Below are positions 10,179-25,100 of a stretch of DNA of 64,000 nucleotides, piece by piece. The notes beneath the pieces were generated by a model that saw only the letters and a program-made list of their open reading frames with translations, had not been told where the DNA came from and ran no database searches. The stretch is taken from positions 121,308,001 to 121,372,000 of the forward strand of contig NC_134137.1 in NCBI RefSeq assembly GCF_033958435.1, written 5' to 3'. Origin of the DNA: Carettochelys insculpta. Lineage: Eukaryota; Chordata; Testudines; Carettochelyidae. A program made the translations under genes and the position numbers. The stretch's first letter is position 1. Each line of letters begins with the position of its first letter.

Positions 10179-13100
10179 CTAAAAAGGGGTGAAAAAAAAA
10201 TTGGTGGAACTGTTATATTTATGCTTTATTGTTTGTTGGAATAAAACATTCTAACAATAGTGATATTGCAACAGACAACCATAAACGCAAATGTTTACTA
10301 GAAGCGAAGTCAGTTAATTTCAATTGCATTTATGTTGCAGCTTCAGTGGGGGTTTTTTAAACCACGTATATCCAGAGCTCTGAATGAGCATTTTTATACG
10401 TTCCGTATAACAGCTGCACTAATATTTTCAGCTAAATACTGTACAATATTCAGGGCTAAATAGAAGCACTTCCAGTATCTAGCTCACAGTTTATAGGCAC
10501 ATATTCCTTTTTTCATGATAGTTTTTCTACAGATCTTCCACTTTTCATACATTTGTCTTCAGATACTGTGTCTATTTTGTCAAAAGAAGGCATTTTACAA
10601 ATTATTTATACATCAGTCAAAGCACAATCAGACTAAGTCTACATCAATGTCTCACACCAGGTTGCATTTGTAGGATTTTTCATACTCTATTATTTTGAAA
10701 ACCAGAACGTAACCACATTAAATACTGTTTTACAGGACTACTGAACAACTCATACTTACTGGCTTCCATATTTTGTTTTCTTGAATTTATCCCTCTTATA
10801 CTGAGCATGTTCTTGTTCTAAAGTTCCAACACCTTCTATGATCTGCTTTAGTGTTTTATAAGTCTCCTTTGGGTCATCAATGAGAAATGTTGAATACTCT
10901 TCTTGCTCTGGCCCATCATATACAGATTTGCTGCCACAAGCCTCTATGAAAATAAATTTTAAGGATTGGTACACTGTAGGAATAGTCTAATTGTGGTCAC
11001 ATAAGCCACCCAATGTCACTTGACTGATAATTAGAAAATAAAGTCGGGCTTGCATGAGAAGTAAGTACTACCGATTAAGAAGAAAGATGCATTCATCTGT
11101 GTTCCCAAAAAAACAAACAGAAGTTTAAGCATGAATCACCTATAGAAATTTTCACTGAATTAAAAGTCATATAGCAATGAAAGACATTCTACCAATGTGC
11201 TGAAAAAAGGATCATAGAAGAAGCTGAAGTAAAATCAGGGCCTCAGTAACATTTGGCCAAACTGATAGCATTTTAAAAACACATGAAGTTACTACACTCA
11301 CTATACTTTCTATGCTAAAAGACTTTATTATTTTTGCCTCAGGACACTTCAAATATCTGCTTCCTGTTTACATTAACATATGAAATACCTCATAATAGGT
11401 TCTACTTTCATGTCCTAATGGGGTGCACTAGGAGTGGGGAGAGGGGATATTTTCGTCTACATTTCACTGGTTTTCTATGGTTACTTCCATTTCAATTTCA
11501 GTCTCCGAGTTACCTTTACTTGCTGAGATGCCTGTGTCAGAAGCAGGGTCTTCTCTCAAATTCTGAGACAAGATGCTGCTTCTGGAAGCAATGATTCAAA
11601 AATGGAGGGGACAGGCAGAGACACCAGCAGCTCCGATGTGGTAGGAAATCTCAAGTTTGTAAATGCATCATGGCCAGAAATGGTTAGAAGTATTTTTGCA
11701 GCTGCATGCCTGACACTTCTGGCCTATATCATGTTATAAAATAAGCTACTATTTAAAGTTGAGCATTGCAGTTCAAGCTTCCCTGCCACTCCAGCTACTG
11801 AATTAGTATCACAAGTGTGGTATATTGTAATACAGAATAGCTTTCTGGCGTGCCTAGAGCCACGAGCTTTTTAGTCGGTTGCTTCTGTTACTTTTATCCC
11901 TCACTGGCTACGTCTACATGTGCAGCCAACATCGAAATAGGCTATTTCGATGAATAACGTCTACACGTCCTCCAGGGCCGGCAACGTCGATGTTCAACTT
12001 CGACGTTGCTCAGCCCAACATCGAAATAGGCGCAGCGAGGGAACGTCTACACGTCAAAGTAGCACACATCGAAATAGGGATGCCAGGCACAGCTGCAGAC
12101 AGGGTCACAGGGCGGACTCAACAGCAAGCTGCTCCCTTAAAGGGCCCCTCCCAGACACAGTTGCACTAAACAACACAAGATACACAGAGCTGACAACTTG
12201 TTGCAGACCCTGTACCTGCAGCATAGATCCCCAGCTGCCGCAGAAGCAGCCAGAAGCCCTGGGCTAAGGGCTGCTGCCCACGGTGACCATAGAGCCCCGC
12301 AGGGGCTGGAGAGAGAGCATCTCTCAACCCCCCAGCTGATGGCCGCCATGGAGGACCCAGCAATTTCGACGTTGCGGGACGCGGATCGTCTACACGGTCC
12401 CTACTTCGACGTTGAACGTCGAAGTAGGGCGCTATTCCTATCTCCTCATGAGGTTAGCGACTTCGACGTCTCGCCGCCTAACGTCGAAGTTAACTTCGAA
12501 ATAGCGCCCGACGCGTGTAGACGCGACGGGTGCTATTTCGAAGTTGGTGCCGCTACTTCGAAGTAGCGTGCACGTGTAGACGCAGCTACTGTGTATCCCC
12601 CTTAGACGCTTGAGAAGCAAAACTGGGCTGGAAAATACCCATTTCTTAGCAAGCCCACTAAGCCAGAGTCCACTGATACATCCAAAATAACTTGTGTGGG
12701 AAAGTGTTTGAATCCAACATGCTCTGGGGAATTGAGTCAGCGAAATATGCACGTGGCTTCGAGTCACACAAAATCATGCTCCCCTGAAAACTCAGCTTGG
12801 TTGCTTCCTTCCTTACAAGAGCAACAACATTCTAGTCAGTGCACACTCTAATTTGCCAATTAGGAGCATGCAAACAATGCCCTAGGCCTGAACTCTATTA
12901 GGGTGCTGGGGTTCCACCAATATTTCAAACAGCGGTGTGACATGCAAAGAATTCGTTGCATCTCCTCCAGGGCGTTTACAAAAGTAAGTCACATAACCTC
13001 TCACATCAGCAACAGAAAGTTAAATGATCATCACTGCGTTATGTAAATGTGTGTCTACACAGTTGGTCTACAGGTGTCAGGTGCATAAAATTAAGTCGAT

Positions 13101-16100
13101 TTTTTATTTCTAGAAGCGGTGACATGATACTTCTTCATACCCACCTTGCATTTTCTCCAATTTAGGCATATATAAGTTGAAAAGGGAATAGATACGTTCA
13201 GTCTCTCTATCTCCGTCTATGTCTAGTTGTATATTTGCAGGCAAGCCTCTGTAAAATATCAAAAATGGACACAGAGATAGTATCATGCTATGTCAGGCTG
13301 TTTTTTTATTAAAAAAAAGTATTTTTTTACTTCTTGGGTGAAATCTTAATATCATGAATATGGAAGTGTGAATTATTTTCATATTTAATTTGCAGGCATT
13401 AAGGGCAAGGTTTTGCTAAGCTTTTCTGAATTCCATAGAAAGGATGCTAGACTGAGGTCCTGGACCCTGCAGCCTCAAACTACCCTCTGCACTGCCTACC
13501 CAACTTACCTAAGCATGACCTCCGAAAAGAAGGTTCTTTACAACTACTGGAATACTTTGGGGATCAATGAATGTGACCTAGATACTGTGAGAGGATAGCT
13601 AAATGTCTGACTATTCAACTGCATCTGGTGAAGCAGGTCTTTGCCCACAAAAGCTTATGCTCCAAAATATCTGTTAGTCTATAAGGTGCCACAGGGCTTC
13701 CTGTTGTATTCAATTCTTGGCCTCTTGAGGGTATGTCAATACTGCACAATAAGTTCAGGCTCTGGCACTGAACTGAATCCAAGCCCCCACTCCATCTATA
13801 CAGGGTACATCTGCACAGTAACAAAAGGCCTGTGGCACCGACACAGCTGGCCCAGATCAACTGAATCAGGTGTGCAGGGGTAAAAACAACAAATCAGACA
13901 TTCAGGCTAGAATCCAGAGGCTGAAACGCTGCCAGAGGGACAGGTCTCAGAGCCTGGGCTCCAGCCCAGCAATTTTTAGCTCAGCAGTCTGAACCATGCA
14001 AGCTGAAGTCGATTGATCCAGGGATCTCAGACTTGGTCCTGATGGACCTTTTTATTGCAGCATAAACTTACCCAAAGAATCTGTCTGATCGAGGTAAGCA
14101 AGCATTCAGGATGCTGGCCCTAGAACTTTGCTAAGGGCTCGGGATCGAGACCAGTCATTTTCCAGTTTGCAGACAGCTCACGCTGCAGACCGAAATCAGG
14201 TGGTGTGCATAATTCAGAACGGATGACACACCTGGATCCCAGCAGTTATAAGCTCAGGTTTATAATATAGTTTGGACACTCAAGCAGGGGTTTCAAAATA
14301 CTGAGTCCCTAGGCTCAGGTCCTGTAAATCTGGATTAAGAATGGAGTACAGACATACTCCTAGTTTACCAACTCCCAGGCTATTGGTTTCTGTGAGAACA
14401 AGAGCTGTCTGCTGGGGACTGGAGTGAGACCACCCACTCACCTCATATGGGCTGCTGGAGGGCCTACAAATGCCATTGGTTTTTATCAGTCTAGATGCAG
14501 AAGGCTGTTGACTTCAGTTTAACAACAGGCAAGGAAAGGAGAGCTGCTCCTTCTGAGCTATAGGCAGTTTTAGGAGCTTACGAGTTTGGTCTCACGTACT
14601 ATGCTTTTGAACTTTACCCTGTAGTAGACTTCCTAGTGTCTCATGTACTAAGAAGACAGAGCAATTTAACCAGGTTCTGAAGATGCCAGTTGTGCTGGGT
14701 ATAAGGAAAAGATTGGGATGACCACACAACTGACCTAAGATGAACCCAACACCCAGATTGCATTTCACAAATATTACCTACTGGGAGGCCACACTGCACG
14801 TACTCCACGTGCCCCTGGCAGAATTTAAAACAAGCAGCATCCTGCCATTCCTTACCCAGTGCAGGGCGTACAGCCAGGAGTATTGTCTGCAGTGGCTTTA
14901 CAACACAGCCAGTGTCCATTAAGGTACGCGGAAGGGTGGTAGACGGTGAGGCGTTTCTTGTTGCACTGGCTAACTTTAGTAAGGATGTCAATCCAGTCCT
15001 TGGCCTCGACGCAGTTATTTGCCTGGATGTACAGGACTCTCTCAGGCTGAATCACCTGGAACATCTGAAAACAAGGGAAAAAGCCACAGATTGAACCACC
15101 AATTTATTGAGAATACCACCAAGGAGTCTTAACAGCAGAAACCTCTAGTACATTAGAAGTGTACAGTCTGATCAGTAAAATATTAAAGGAAACTGGAAAA
15201 GGCTTTAGATCAAAAGATGGATCTAAAAGCAACAAGAAATCCTGTTAAACACAAATGGATCTCTAACGTGAAAGATTGTTTCTTTAAAAAACAGACCTAT
15301 TGTCTTGCAGAACAGGTTGTTCTGCTGCTACAACACATAATTTACAAACAAGTGACTTGATTTGCTTACTGAGAAACACATCCTGGCAGTGATCGACTCC
15401 AAGCTACAATTTTAATAATGTTGCAGCTTCAAGTTGGAAGGCTGACAGGGAAAACAAATGCAGGGCTGGAAAGAACTGCTGTTTGTAGGGGAAAGGGGAA
15501 GAATCGTGTTTGGAACCCACGGTCATGCTTATTTTGCTTTAACTGTTAACAATTAACCTCCTAGCACATATTTTGATTTTCTTTCTTTTATAACCACCTG
15601 CACACAGTAAATAACCACTAGTACTAGTCATAAATTAAGTGAGTGCAGGCTCTTCTGTGACTATAGAGGGGTGTGATAATGGCTCAAATTATTGAAATTT
15701 TTGCCATGTTAATGCTTCAGTGCTCCAAATCACAACTGGGATCCCACTGCACAGATGCTGTATGAACATTTATGTAGACAGTCCCTACTGCAAACAGCAC
15801 AAAATCAAAGAAACCACAGCCACTATCAGTCCTTTTTTTACATTCTTCCTTCCTCTTGAAAGCATAACATTTGAAATACAATAATACAATCCCTTTGTCA
15901 AAGAAACTGATATCTGAGACTCTGTTGGGGATTACTGAGAGTAAAGGTAATGAGAAAACAGCAAATAGAGGAAAAGGAAAACCAAGTACTTGAAGTTGAT
16001 GTAACATTTCTAAATATTTAGTCCCCATTGGGTTTCTTTCCCCATTATGTTTAGCTAAGTTCCCCCTGCAATAAAGTCTGTATTTGCATAGAGCTTTGTA

Positions 16101-19100
16101 TAAGGTTGAGTGTTATTTACCATATGACTGTGTCCTCAGGGTTATTGATGGCTTTCCCAAAATGTCACCTTTTTGAATTAAAAATGCAAAGATCATTGCC
16201 CCCAGATTTTACATTGACTGGATCAGAGCGAGGAAACAATATTTTAAAGGAACTTACTTCAATTCACAACATAAGTTCAGTCTCTGCTTCCTTCTCTAGG
16301 CTGTAAAGTTTGCATTCTGGGAAACTGGGAACACCCCTTCTATATCACAAGTTAACTTCTTGATTTAAATTAAATTTTCACCACGAGGAAAAGGGGAAGA
16401 AAGGCTGCAGTTCACATTTTTTCCTGTGGTCAGGTTTTTTTTCACTGAGGCCAGACACCAGATAAAAAGGTGTGAACTTCACCACAATATTGCTGAAGTA
16501 GTTATTAGTGTGATTAGCTAGCTAAGTATGGCCATAATGTAGTATCCCTTTTAAACACTTCTCAAGAGGAAAAGTGCTAATTTGAGGTGAGGGAGACAAG
16601 AAGGGAACTGCAAGTCATGAGCATACGGATCAGACCCTATTTAACACAGAGGTGTGAGAAAATTAATTTTAACATACTGTTTAGTTACAACAGAACAGAT
16701 TTATAAAGGATGTGTGGTTGTGTAATGGGACACCAATGTAAGGGACCTAACGTATGGAAACTGTTACTGAAAAACCAACAGTTAAGACAAGCATTTCAAG
16801 GAACTGAAAGTCTTTTTCATTCTCAAAAAGCTCCCAGATGTGGCATTTTTTCTTAAAGCAATGTTCTGCGAAAAAAACCCCAGAAAGTTACTTATAGAAC
16901 AACTCGCTGCTCAAGGATCCTGAGGACTTCTTGAAAGAGGAGAGAGACTTACAAGGCTTACTGTGCCCATGCATGATGTTGGCATCTCCACATGTAATCA
17001 AACCCACTAGGAATGATGAAAATGGGATTTAGTGCAAGATGACAAGACAATGAACACAGCTGCTAAGACAATTTATCATAGCCATGGGCCTTTAAACATA
17101 CTTTGCATTCAGTATGGAGAAACCACATCAGCTGCATCGGCAGCAGGGTTTTAGAATTCGGCCATACCATTGTATTCTATTTCTACATTCTAAGGGGAAC
17201 AGAATTCTGATTTTGGAAAAAAAAAAAAAAAAAACACAACAGCAGAAAGGGTCAGCTGGTGGGGAGATAAACAATACATAGGCTGTCATTTCTGGGAGAA
17301 AGTTGGAAGAATTTTATCTTGAAATATGTTCAAAGATCTGCATTTCCCATGCAAGAAGGAATGTCTGACTTCAAAACAAGGTTCTACTCTGAAAGGTACA
17401 TAAACATTGCATCTGTTGGTTTTTACTCAACAAATAATGAGCTGATTATGCAGTGAGGAGGTAACCTAAAGAAACAGTGAGCTGCTGCCCACTGAATCTT
17501 GTTACAGACAAACAGAGCACAGCTGTCACATTACAGAGAGAGAAATGCCATTGAATTGAGGGTCTCGCTGTGCTGGACCAATCCGTAAACATACCATCAT
17601 AGGACTGGTATCTGTTCTAAGCCTGAACATTACTCACCCTAGTCCTCAGAGCCTGTGTAATTTAGGAAGCAGAAGGATCATATGATACAGAAGCTGGAAG
17701 TCACAACATTTTATGAATAAATAACAATTTTAGAAAATGTTTGGACACAGATAAAACATGACATTAATTTTGCAAGAGGTCTTAGAACAGTACTGTGGGA
17801 ATTGTGATATCCGTGGTAGTTGACTTTTAGAGGCAGAAGAGTACAACGAACTACCCTGACATCAATCAAATTCATACATTTCTAAAAGCAGTTTCTGTAT
17901 TATAGATGCATGCTTAAGTACTCCACTCGACAGAAATCCTGCCATCCTGCACACATGACAACAGAACAATTATACCACACTATCAAGCTCATGTGGCGCA
18001 AAGGTTTTCTGACATGCGTAGGCCACCACACTTCTCATTCCCAAATATTTTATAAAAGACACATACATGCTGTGTCACCACTCTGTGACAATATCAATAT
18101 GCTAATGCACAGAGTATTGCAAGATAATGTTCTCATTTGTAAACGTCTGGAGTTAATTCATTCCCAAGGATCAGAGTTAGAGCTGACGAGAACGGCAGAG
18201 ACTCAGTTGCCCTACCTGAGGTCAACTATCTAGAGCTCAGACAGCTGATCAGCAGTACTGTGTGCTACAGATAACTAAATCTGGGTATCATTGACAAAGC
18301 CATGTTAAAAATCTCAATGGACTTCACTTTTGGACACCGATGCAACTAGATACAGAACAAGCAGCTGTGGCTGTAAGTTTCCCAACGGAAATCCAACACG
18401 AGTTACAAAAGGGAAACAGGGGATTTGGTGAAGGAAGGGGACCAAGACAAATCTAACAAACAGTTGAAGATGACTTACTTACATTTTTCATTTTAAAAGA
18501 CTCCTCCTCCAGTTTCTCCACTGCCAGAATGTTTTCTATAGGAATGCTACACAGTGGGTGATCACCTGCAATAAACAATTGCAAATTAAAATATTCAAGG
18601 GTCACTTCACCTTCTGCATTTGTTCGAAACCCTCATTTGATTTCTGTTAAGGAAGAGTTCAGTGCGGTCAACACCTCAGTAGTATCTTAATTTCATTTCT
18701 GCTTTTAGATGAAAAACATGCCACCCTCACGCCTGGCCAAAAATCACCTACTACGGCAGTCTGGGAAAGCTGCAGACAGATTTTCCATCAAGAGACAACA
18801 AAAACGGGATCCTCCTTGTCAGCTCAGGTGACTAAGGAAGGTGAACTTGATGAAGACCGCACGTTTGAGAGAGTTAACTGATCTAAAAGTGAATGGAATC
18901 TGCAAGTGCGCATGCCAAGCACACAATAGAAGGAATAATTGTTACTCTCTCCTAAATAAAAAAACCTAATCTAACTGGAAGCTCCTGAAATAATCTTAAT
19001 CTAATATTAAGGATAATTCAAAGCATGTGCTTAAACCCCAGTGTGCTGTGGTTAGTAGTACAAATGCTGCAAAATTAACGAAAACTGCTAATGAGATGCT

Positions 19101-22100
19101 CCATTTCTGGAATCCAATTGACAAGTGATAATGAATGCAAGAATAAGATAATTAATGGATAAAATGGCCGTGCATGTGGCTGAGACTAGTGAAACAATTA
19201 ATAAAACCCAACACTACTTCAGGAGTTTCATGGAAGTGGCAATTTTGATATTAATCACACTAAACCAGTTAATTTGATTGACCTAACAAATCTATGCATT
19301 GAAATATAAAGCACTGTAAAGTGAGGTAATTCAAGAATTTGCTGTTGGATTTCCTCTACAGGACTAACTTGACATTGTGCCCACATACATGGTTTTCTCT
19401 GTTTTTCATTTGAAATGTGGACTTTAATGTATTACTGTTGTTAGTGTACACCAGAAAACGTGCAGTTACAACCACAGCTCCCTGTAACTGCTTCACTTCT
19501 GAGTGCTTAATACAGTATTGCAAAGCATAACAACAGAGTAACGCCAGGATATCAATTTGTGGGATTTGGAATTGTTCCATGGAAATCCAACCCCATTTTA
19601 AGATTATGATCCACACACAGTGTATGTTAATTACTGATAGTGTACTGCAGAGATTTAGTCCCTAATCACAGTAAGCATGTGGTTTAATTCATATCAAAGC
19701 ATTCCCATGCTCTGTCAAATGACAAGTACCAAGAATACACAGAAAGAAAAAAATCCATGTGCTTTTAAAAAACATTCCTCTCTCATCCCAGATACTTTTT
19801 CTATGTGTTGTATTTTTGCAATTACAAATTTACAGAAATTAGGTTGTTACTGTAAAGTACATTACCGTGGAACTCCTTCTGTTCTATCGAGCAGTTCTGT
19901 ATGTTTAACCCATTGATTTATTAGTGAAAAGTTTGAAAACAGAAAAGGCAAACCTTTGCTTTTCTGGTAGGTGAATTCATGGTTAGTCAGGCGAAACCAT
20001 CTCTTCTTGAAGTTTTTCATACCAAATCGTTTTCTTCCTTGTGCTCTTTTGATCATAAACCTATTGTAAACAGGAAAACATTGTTATATTAGTGCACTAA
20101 ATTACAATCCCAACTTGTCAAACTCCACGAGAAGGCTCTGAATAGGTTCCTATCTAGGCTACAACTTGACTAGTTGAAAGTCTAGCAAGCTGTGTTCCTC
20201 TGCATCTATACTAGGAAAAAGGTGGACATTAGCAAGTCTGAATTTGCTACATTGCACCTTATTCTACCACTTTTCCCAGTAAAGACAGAGCTTAAGAGCT
20301 TAAGATGATTTTCAACTGGTAAAAGAGATGTAACAAAACCTCTTTAGAACAAGAACTGTCTTACTTGTTTCAACCACACATAACTCTACAAATAATATAA
20401 AATATTCAGTGTCTTGGAACTCCACTTTCAACTAACAATGTGACACTGCAGTTAAAAAATACAGATTTTTATCACAACATAAATTAGTCAGTTAAAAGCC
20501 ACTGTCACGAGTAAGTCTCAGTTTTTCATTTATTGATTTGTCGTTTGTACTCTCAGGCAGCAATCAATACACTAAGATCTATATCCACTATATACCTCAG
20601 CACTAAATTAACTAACAATTTCAAGGTAATTTAGGGAAATATAACACCGATTTCATTTTGTTCTGTAGAACCATTAGTGAGGAAATATATCTGAGAGAGA
20701 GCGAGAAAGAAAGAGAGCGAATGTATGCCGAAGATGGAAAGCTGTTTCACAAAGTGTTCAATTGGATTCACATGTACAATAGACTGTGCTGGATACGATA
20801 CCATAACAGAAACATTAAAAATTACTTGTTATCAAAGCTATATTGATCAGACTCAAAGGTAATAAACAGCACATTATACACACATAACATAGCAAAGTAA
20901 TAGGGAGGAGTTGCTTATTGCAAGTGAGGATTCCACTACATGTATTTGCACCAGCAGGGGAGCCAGAACACTTCGAAGAACAAACATTATATAATAGACC
21001 CTCAAGTTATGCGAATGTTCCTTTCCGCGCGCCCTCACGTAACCCAGATTTCTTGTAAGTGGGGGGCGGGTCTGGTGTTTTCCCTGCCAGAACACATGTT
21101 CTGCAGCCGGGGAAGCAGCAGAAAGATAAGACATGGGGTGGGGGGGTGGGGCAGCTGGGGAGGATCAAGCCGAGTGGTAGGTTGGGGCTGTGGGAGGCAG
21201 GCGGTGGGTCGTAAGCCTGGGGTGGGTTAGGGCAGCAGGGGGGAGAGGGGTGGAGTTGAGCCAGAGCCCTGCTCGGGTGGTCAGCTGGGCTGTGGAGGGT
21301 CTGTACTGGAGCTGCACATGGGGGGAGGGGTTGAAGTGGAGCACAGGGGGCTTGAACCAGGGCAGGTGGGGGTGTGTGTTGAACTGAAGCCGCGCGTGGT
21401 GGGTTTGACTGGGGCGGGAGGGTGGAACCGGAGCCGGGCGCAGGGAGTTTGAACCAGGGCAGGTGGTTTGAACTGGAGCCACGTGTGTGGGGGTGAGAGG
21501 GGCTTGAACAAGAGCCGCATGCGGGGGGGGTTAAACCAGGGTGGGAGGACAGAACTGGGGCTGCATGTGGGGGATTGAACTGGGGCAATGGGGGTGAGCT
21601 GCAGCCAGAGCCAGGCGTGGGGATGAGCAGGAGCCACGTGCAGGTAGTGAGCCAGCAGGGGGGTTGAACTGGGGCTGGGGAGGTTGAGCTGGTGTCACGC
21701 CTGAAGGGTGGTGAGGTAGAGCCAGAGGCGGAGGTGGGGGTGAGCAGGAGCTATGCACCGGTGGTGAGTGTAGCTGGGGGGAGCCTGAGCCGGGGCTGCG
21801 CAGAGCCAGAGGAGAAGGGAGCGAGTTAAGCACAACTGGAAACCGCACATTTCCAGGGTTTACTGTAGGAATCGGGGTGAGCTGCGTAAGAGCGGGGCCG
21901 CGCACTTTGGGTTCGCGCACTCTGAGAGCTGACTGTAATCCCCACTTCTAACAGAACACTCTTAGGCTTTGCCAATGCTACTGTGGGCTGTCGACCTCTG
22001 TTACACAATTTCAGCTAAGTGACTAATGTAGCTGAAGTTGTCGTACTTAGGTCTGCTCACTGTGATATCTTCACAGCAGTATGTCAACAGCTGATGCTCT

Positions 22101-25100
22101 CCTGTCAGCTCTGCCTACTCTTCCAATTGTGGTGGAGTACTGGAACTGATGGCAGAACACTTGGCAGTCAATTTATTGCATCTGTACTCAATAGAATAAT
22201 CTGAGCCCCCCCAACACACAACCAGATCAATCACTGTCCATTGACCCAGCCCTTTGTGAAGACATGCCCTGAGTCACAAGCAATGAGAACGTGTCAGACA
22301 GACTGGGAACCTAATAAAATTCTCCTTCTTTAAAGCATTCCAGCCTGAATGCACTTGCCTCACTTTGTTTAGTACTCTGCCATACTGTTCCCTGTAGTGC
22401 ATTTAGACTGTAAACTTCTTGGGGCAGAGGCTTGTTTTATAATTGGCATACCCCATTTACTGTAGTGTAGATACTCACAAAGTGATACAAGTACTATGGT
22501 AGTTAAAATCTGTCCATTGCCACAAGGTCTGGATAGCAACTCTCTTCTGTGTCTTTATTCCTGGCTCATTTGTGAAAGCAATGGAGCTGTGTGTCTGAGA
22601 ATGGGTCATGCCCTTCTAACCTTAACCCCACTGATGAGTCCTTTCAGTCTTAGAAGTCAGGTAAATCTCAGTGTGGCTGCCTAAGAAAACAGGGATGAAA
22701 GGCTAAGGAACAAACGCCTAAGTTCTCCTTTTTGCCATGCAGAAATCCTTAAAGGTGTTTTAAAAATAAACTCCTTTTTAGATGCGTGTACCTCAGAATT
22801 AAAAGCACATTTCTAATTACATTCCCCATTTGTATATAAAAACTACACAGTGATTCAGACAGTCTCTTTCACCTGTCCCCCTGACTTTTAATGGGAAGCC
22901 CCTGCTTGTGATATTAGAACAGGAGCAGCTTTTAAAATCCATAAGCTACCTATAACAATTTAAAACAAAACTAAAATGTCAGACTTTCATTACCTGAGTA
23001 GAGAGGCACAAAATGTTTCAAGGCCAGTTTAAAGGATTTCCTTGTTTCTAAAATTCATGTAACATTTGGGGAATTGGTCTGAACAAATATTCAAGACAGC
23101 TAGCAAAAATATCACCAGGGTTAACTGGCTGAAGAGACGCTTTATTGCTCCCCTTTCTGGTAGATTTCAATGAGGATCTATTTCACTTTTCCTTCGGCCG
23201 CATCAGTGCCAATGTCCTTTGAGCACAAGCATGCAAGGAGAAATTACGTTCAGTGCCCTTCCCTTTGGACATAGCCCAACAGATAATTGTTGATCAGTGA
23301 TGGCATGCGTGGTCCTAGCAAAGCCCAAGTAGGCAGCCTACCCACTCATCTTGGATAACAGACAGTCTTTTAAAAGTTCACTCTGCAGGGTGAGTTATGG
23401 ATGCTCTTCATATAGAGAGAACAAAAGATTAAAATAATCTTAATTTAAAAAAAAAAGCCGACCAACGGCATAAAAAACATCCACTCAGCATCCAGGCAAT
23501 TGTGTTGGAAAAAAACTGAATTAATGGTTGTGAGACAACGTGCCTTTTTAATGATAAAGCATGACAGTTGCAAGATAAGGCAGGGGAACTAGCCAGCTGC
23601 AGCCCACTCCTCAACCTTGAGAACAATTTATTTGTATGTTGCTGAAACAGAGCCTAGAAGATGTATGCTGACATCTTAATCACTTGCAGTGAGGTTTTAG
23701 GAATCTGTTCACTGAACTTTAAATGTACGCCAGCAGTCTTGAAACTTCTGCCTACAGAGAAATAGTATTTTATCATTTTCAACATCCTTCACAAAATTAG
23801 GCTCTGCTGAGATGTAACAAATTCTCTCTATTGATTCTACATTGGCATTTCAGGGTTATTAAACAGAAAACATCCTTCCTAAACTTAAGTCAGCTATATC
23901 TGTTGCTATGAAGGAAGGACACGCTGTCAGCAGGTAGCTATAGCAAAGCACCAAACATCCCTACCATCTTACCTGCATGAACTATTACCATCAATTTTCT
24001 TTACTGTTAATTTAAGAGTCCTTATGCCAGCAGCCAGCAGGCCAAGCAAGAAAAGACAGAAGAAAAATGAGACAAAAGCAAAAGAAAGACAGAGGCAGAA
24101 AAGTCATGTTTAGGAGTTAGAGGGGAAATGATACAAATTATCCATTTATTTTGAAAAAGCAAAAGAATGATAATGCACAGAATTAAAACAGACATGCCAA
24201 CTTCTGAGGACTACCACAGCAGTGTTTGGTGAACTGCACGGGCTAAACAGAGAGAATGTTTGTACTTTCTCAGTTAAAAGTTGACTGCATTTTCATCGTA
24301 AACCTAATATATTATTAGTTATAAAATCCGTTGTGAAAATTTACTCAAGGTTGCAACTTTGCTTACTAAGCTTAAAAAAGCTTTATTTTCACAAGAAACT
24401 ATCTAGCTGCCTACACATTGAACTTAGGTGCTTTTATGGACTCGTTTTTAAGCAAAAATTGTGAGCAATTAGTTTATGCAACTGAACTATTGTTCAGAAA
24501 GTGCCTTAAAAAAGTAGTTACTGAGATTTGAAGTTGTTCCCTTTTGCATGCATATTAAGCATCTGTCTTCAAAAATTAGTTAAGATGATTAGTTCCTGGA
24601 TTTTCTAGTACAGCAGCAACAGCAAAACCCATCAGAAGGGTTTGTACCCTCTACAATGTTATGATTAAAGTCTGGAATGTCTGTCCACAGAATGGTATTT
24701 TGCAGCTATTAGTCTGAGCCACAACCTTAACCTTTTAACCAAGGGGCAGTTTAACTTAACTCTGCCCTAATTACGGTAATTAAGTTCTATGGGCTTTTAT
24801 TGTACAAAAAGTCTAGAACACATGTGAAATTAAAAAGTTGAAATCAAATGAAAGGATGTTAAAATAAGCTAGCAGGCACAGAGAATAAAGACAACAATGC
24901 AATTTTTTCAACATTTATATTTTCCCTCGTAACATATGAATGTAGTAGGGAGGAAGGACGGCTGCCTTTGTTATCCTAAAATACACAGAGATACAAGAAA
25001 TTCTACTAGGAACACATGCTTACCCTTCTTTAAGCAGTATAGGCTGCTCTATACTCTTGTGATCTCTCCTTCCAGAGGATGAAATCAAATCTAAGAACTT

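Larger units (their letters stand above)
13249..14855 (-). other. RASA3: RASA3 intron P-Q
   Basis: This 1.6 kb intron has a hammerhead-type repeat fragment (13618-13702) next to an inverted-repeat transposon (13729-14073). I recognise nothing in 14074-14855. Confidence 0.75.
20061..25023 (-). other. RASA3: RASA3 intron M-N
   Basis: This 5 kb intron carries one GC-rich transposon (20995-21934). I recognise nothing firm in 21940-25020; a short stretch near 22402-22435 resembles the tail of an old SINE or LINE. Confidence 0.75.

Noticed and set aside
10756..10974. RASA2 as the gene identity
   Set aside because: Tail and C2B wording fit RASA3 better from memory, and the arginine finger lands at the RASA3 position.
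14852..15064. Exon P beginning with ATG as an internal start codon
   Set aside because: The methionine is a conserved residue inside the PH domain (FKMKN-MFQVI), and the exon has a clear acceptor.
21007..21588. 193-codon minus-strand open frame rich in Pro and Ser
   Set aside because: It lies in the antisense of a G-rich tandem array; the frame is open only because the repeat lacks stops.
22402..22435. MIR-like or old LINE tail (GACTGTAAACTTCTTGGGGC)
   Set aside because: Too short to assign to a family.
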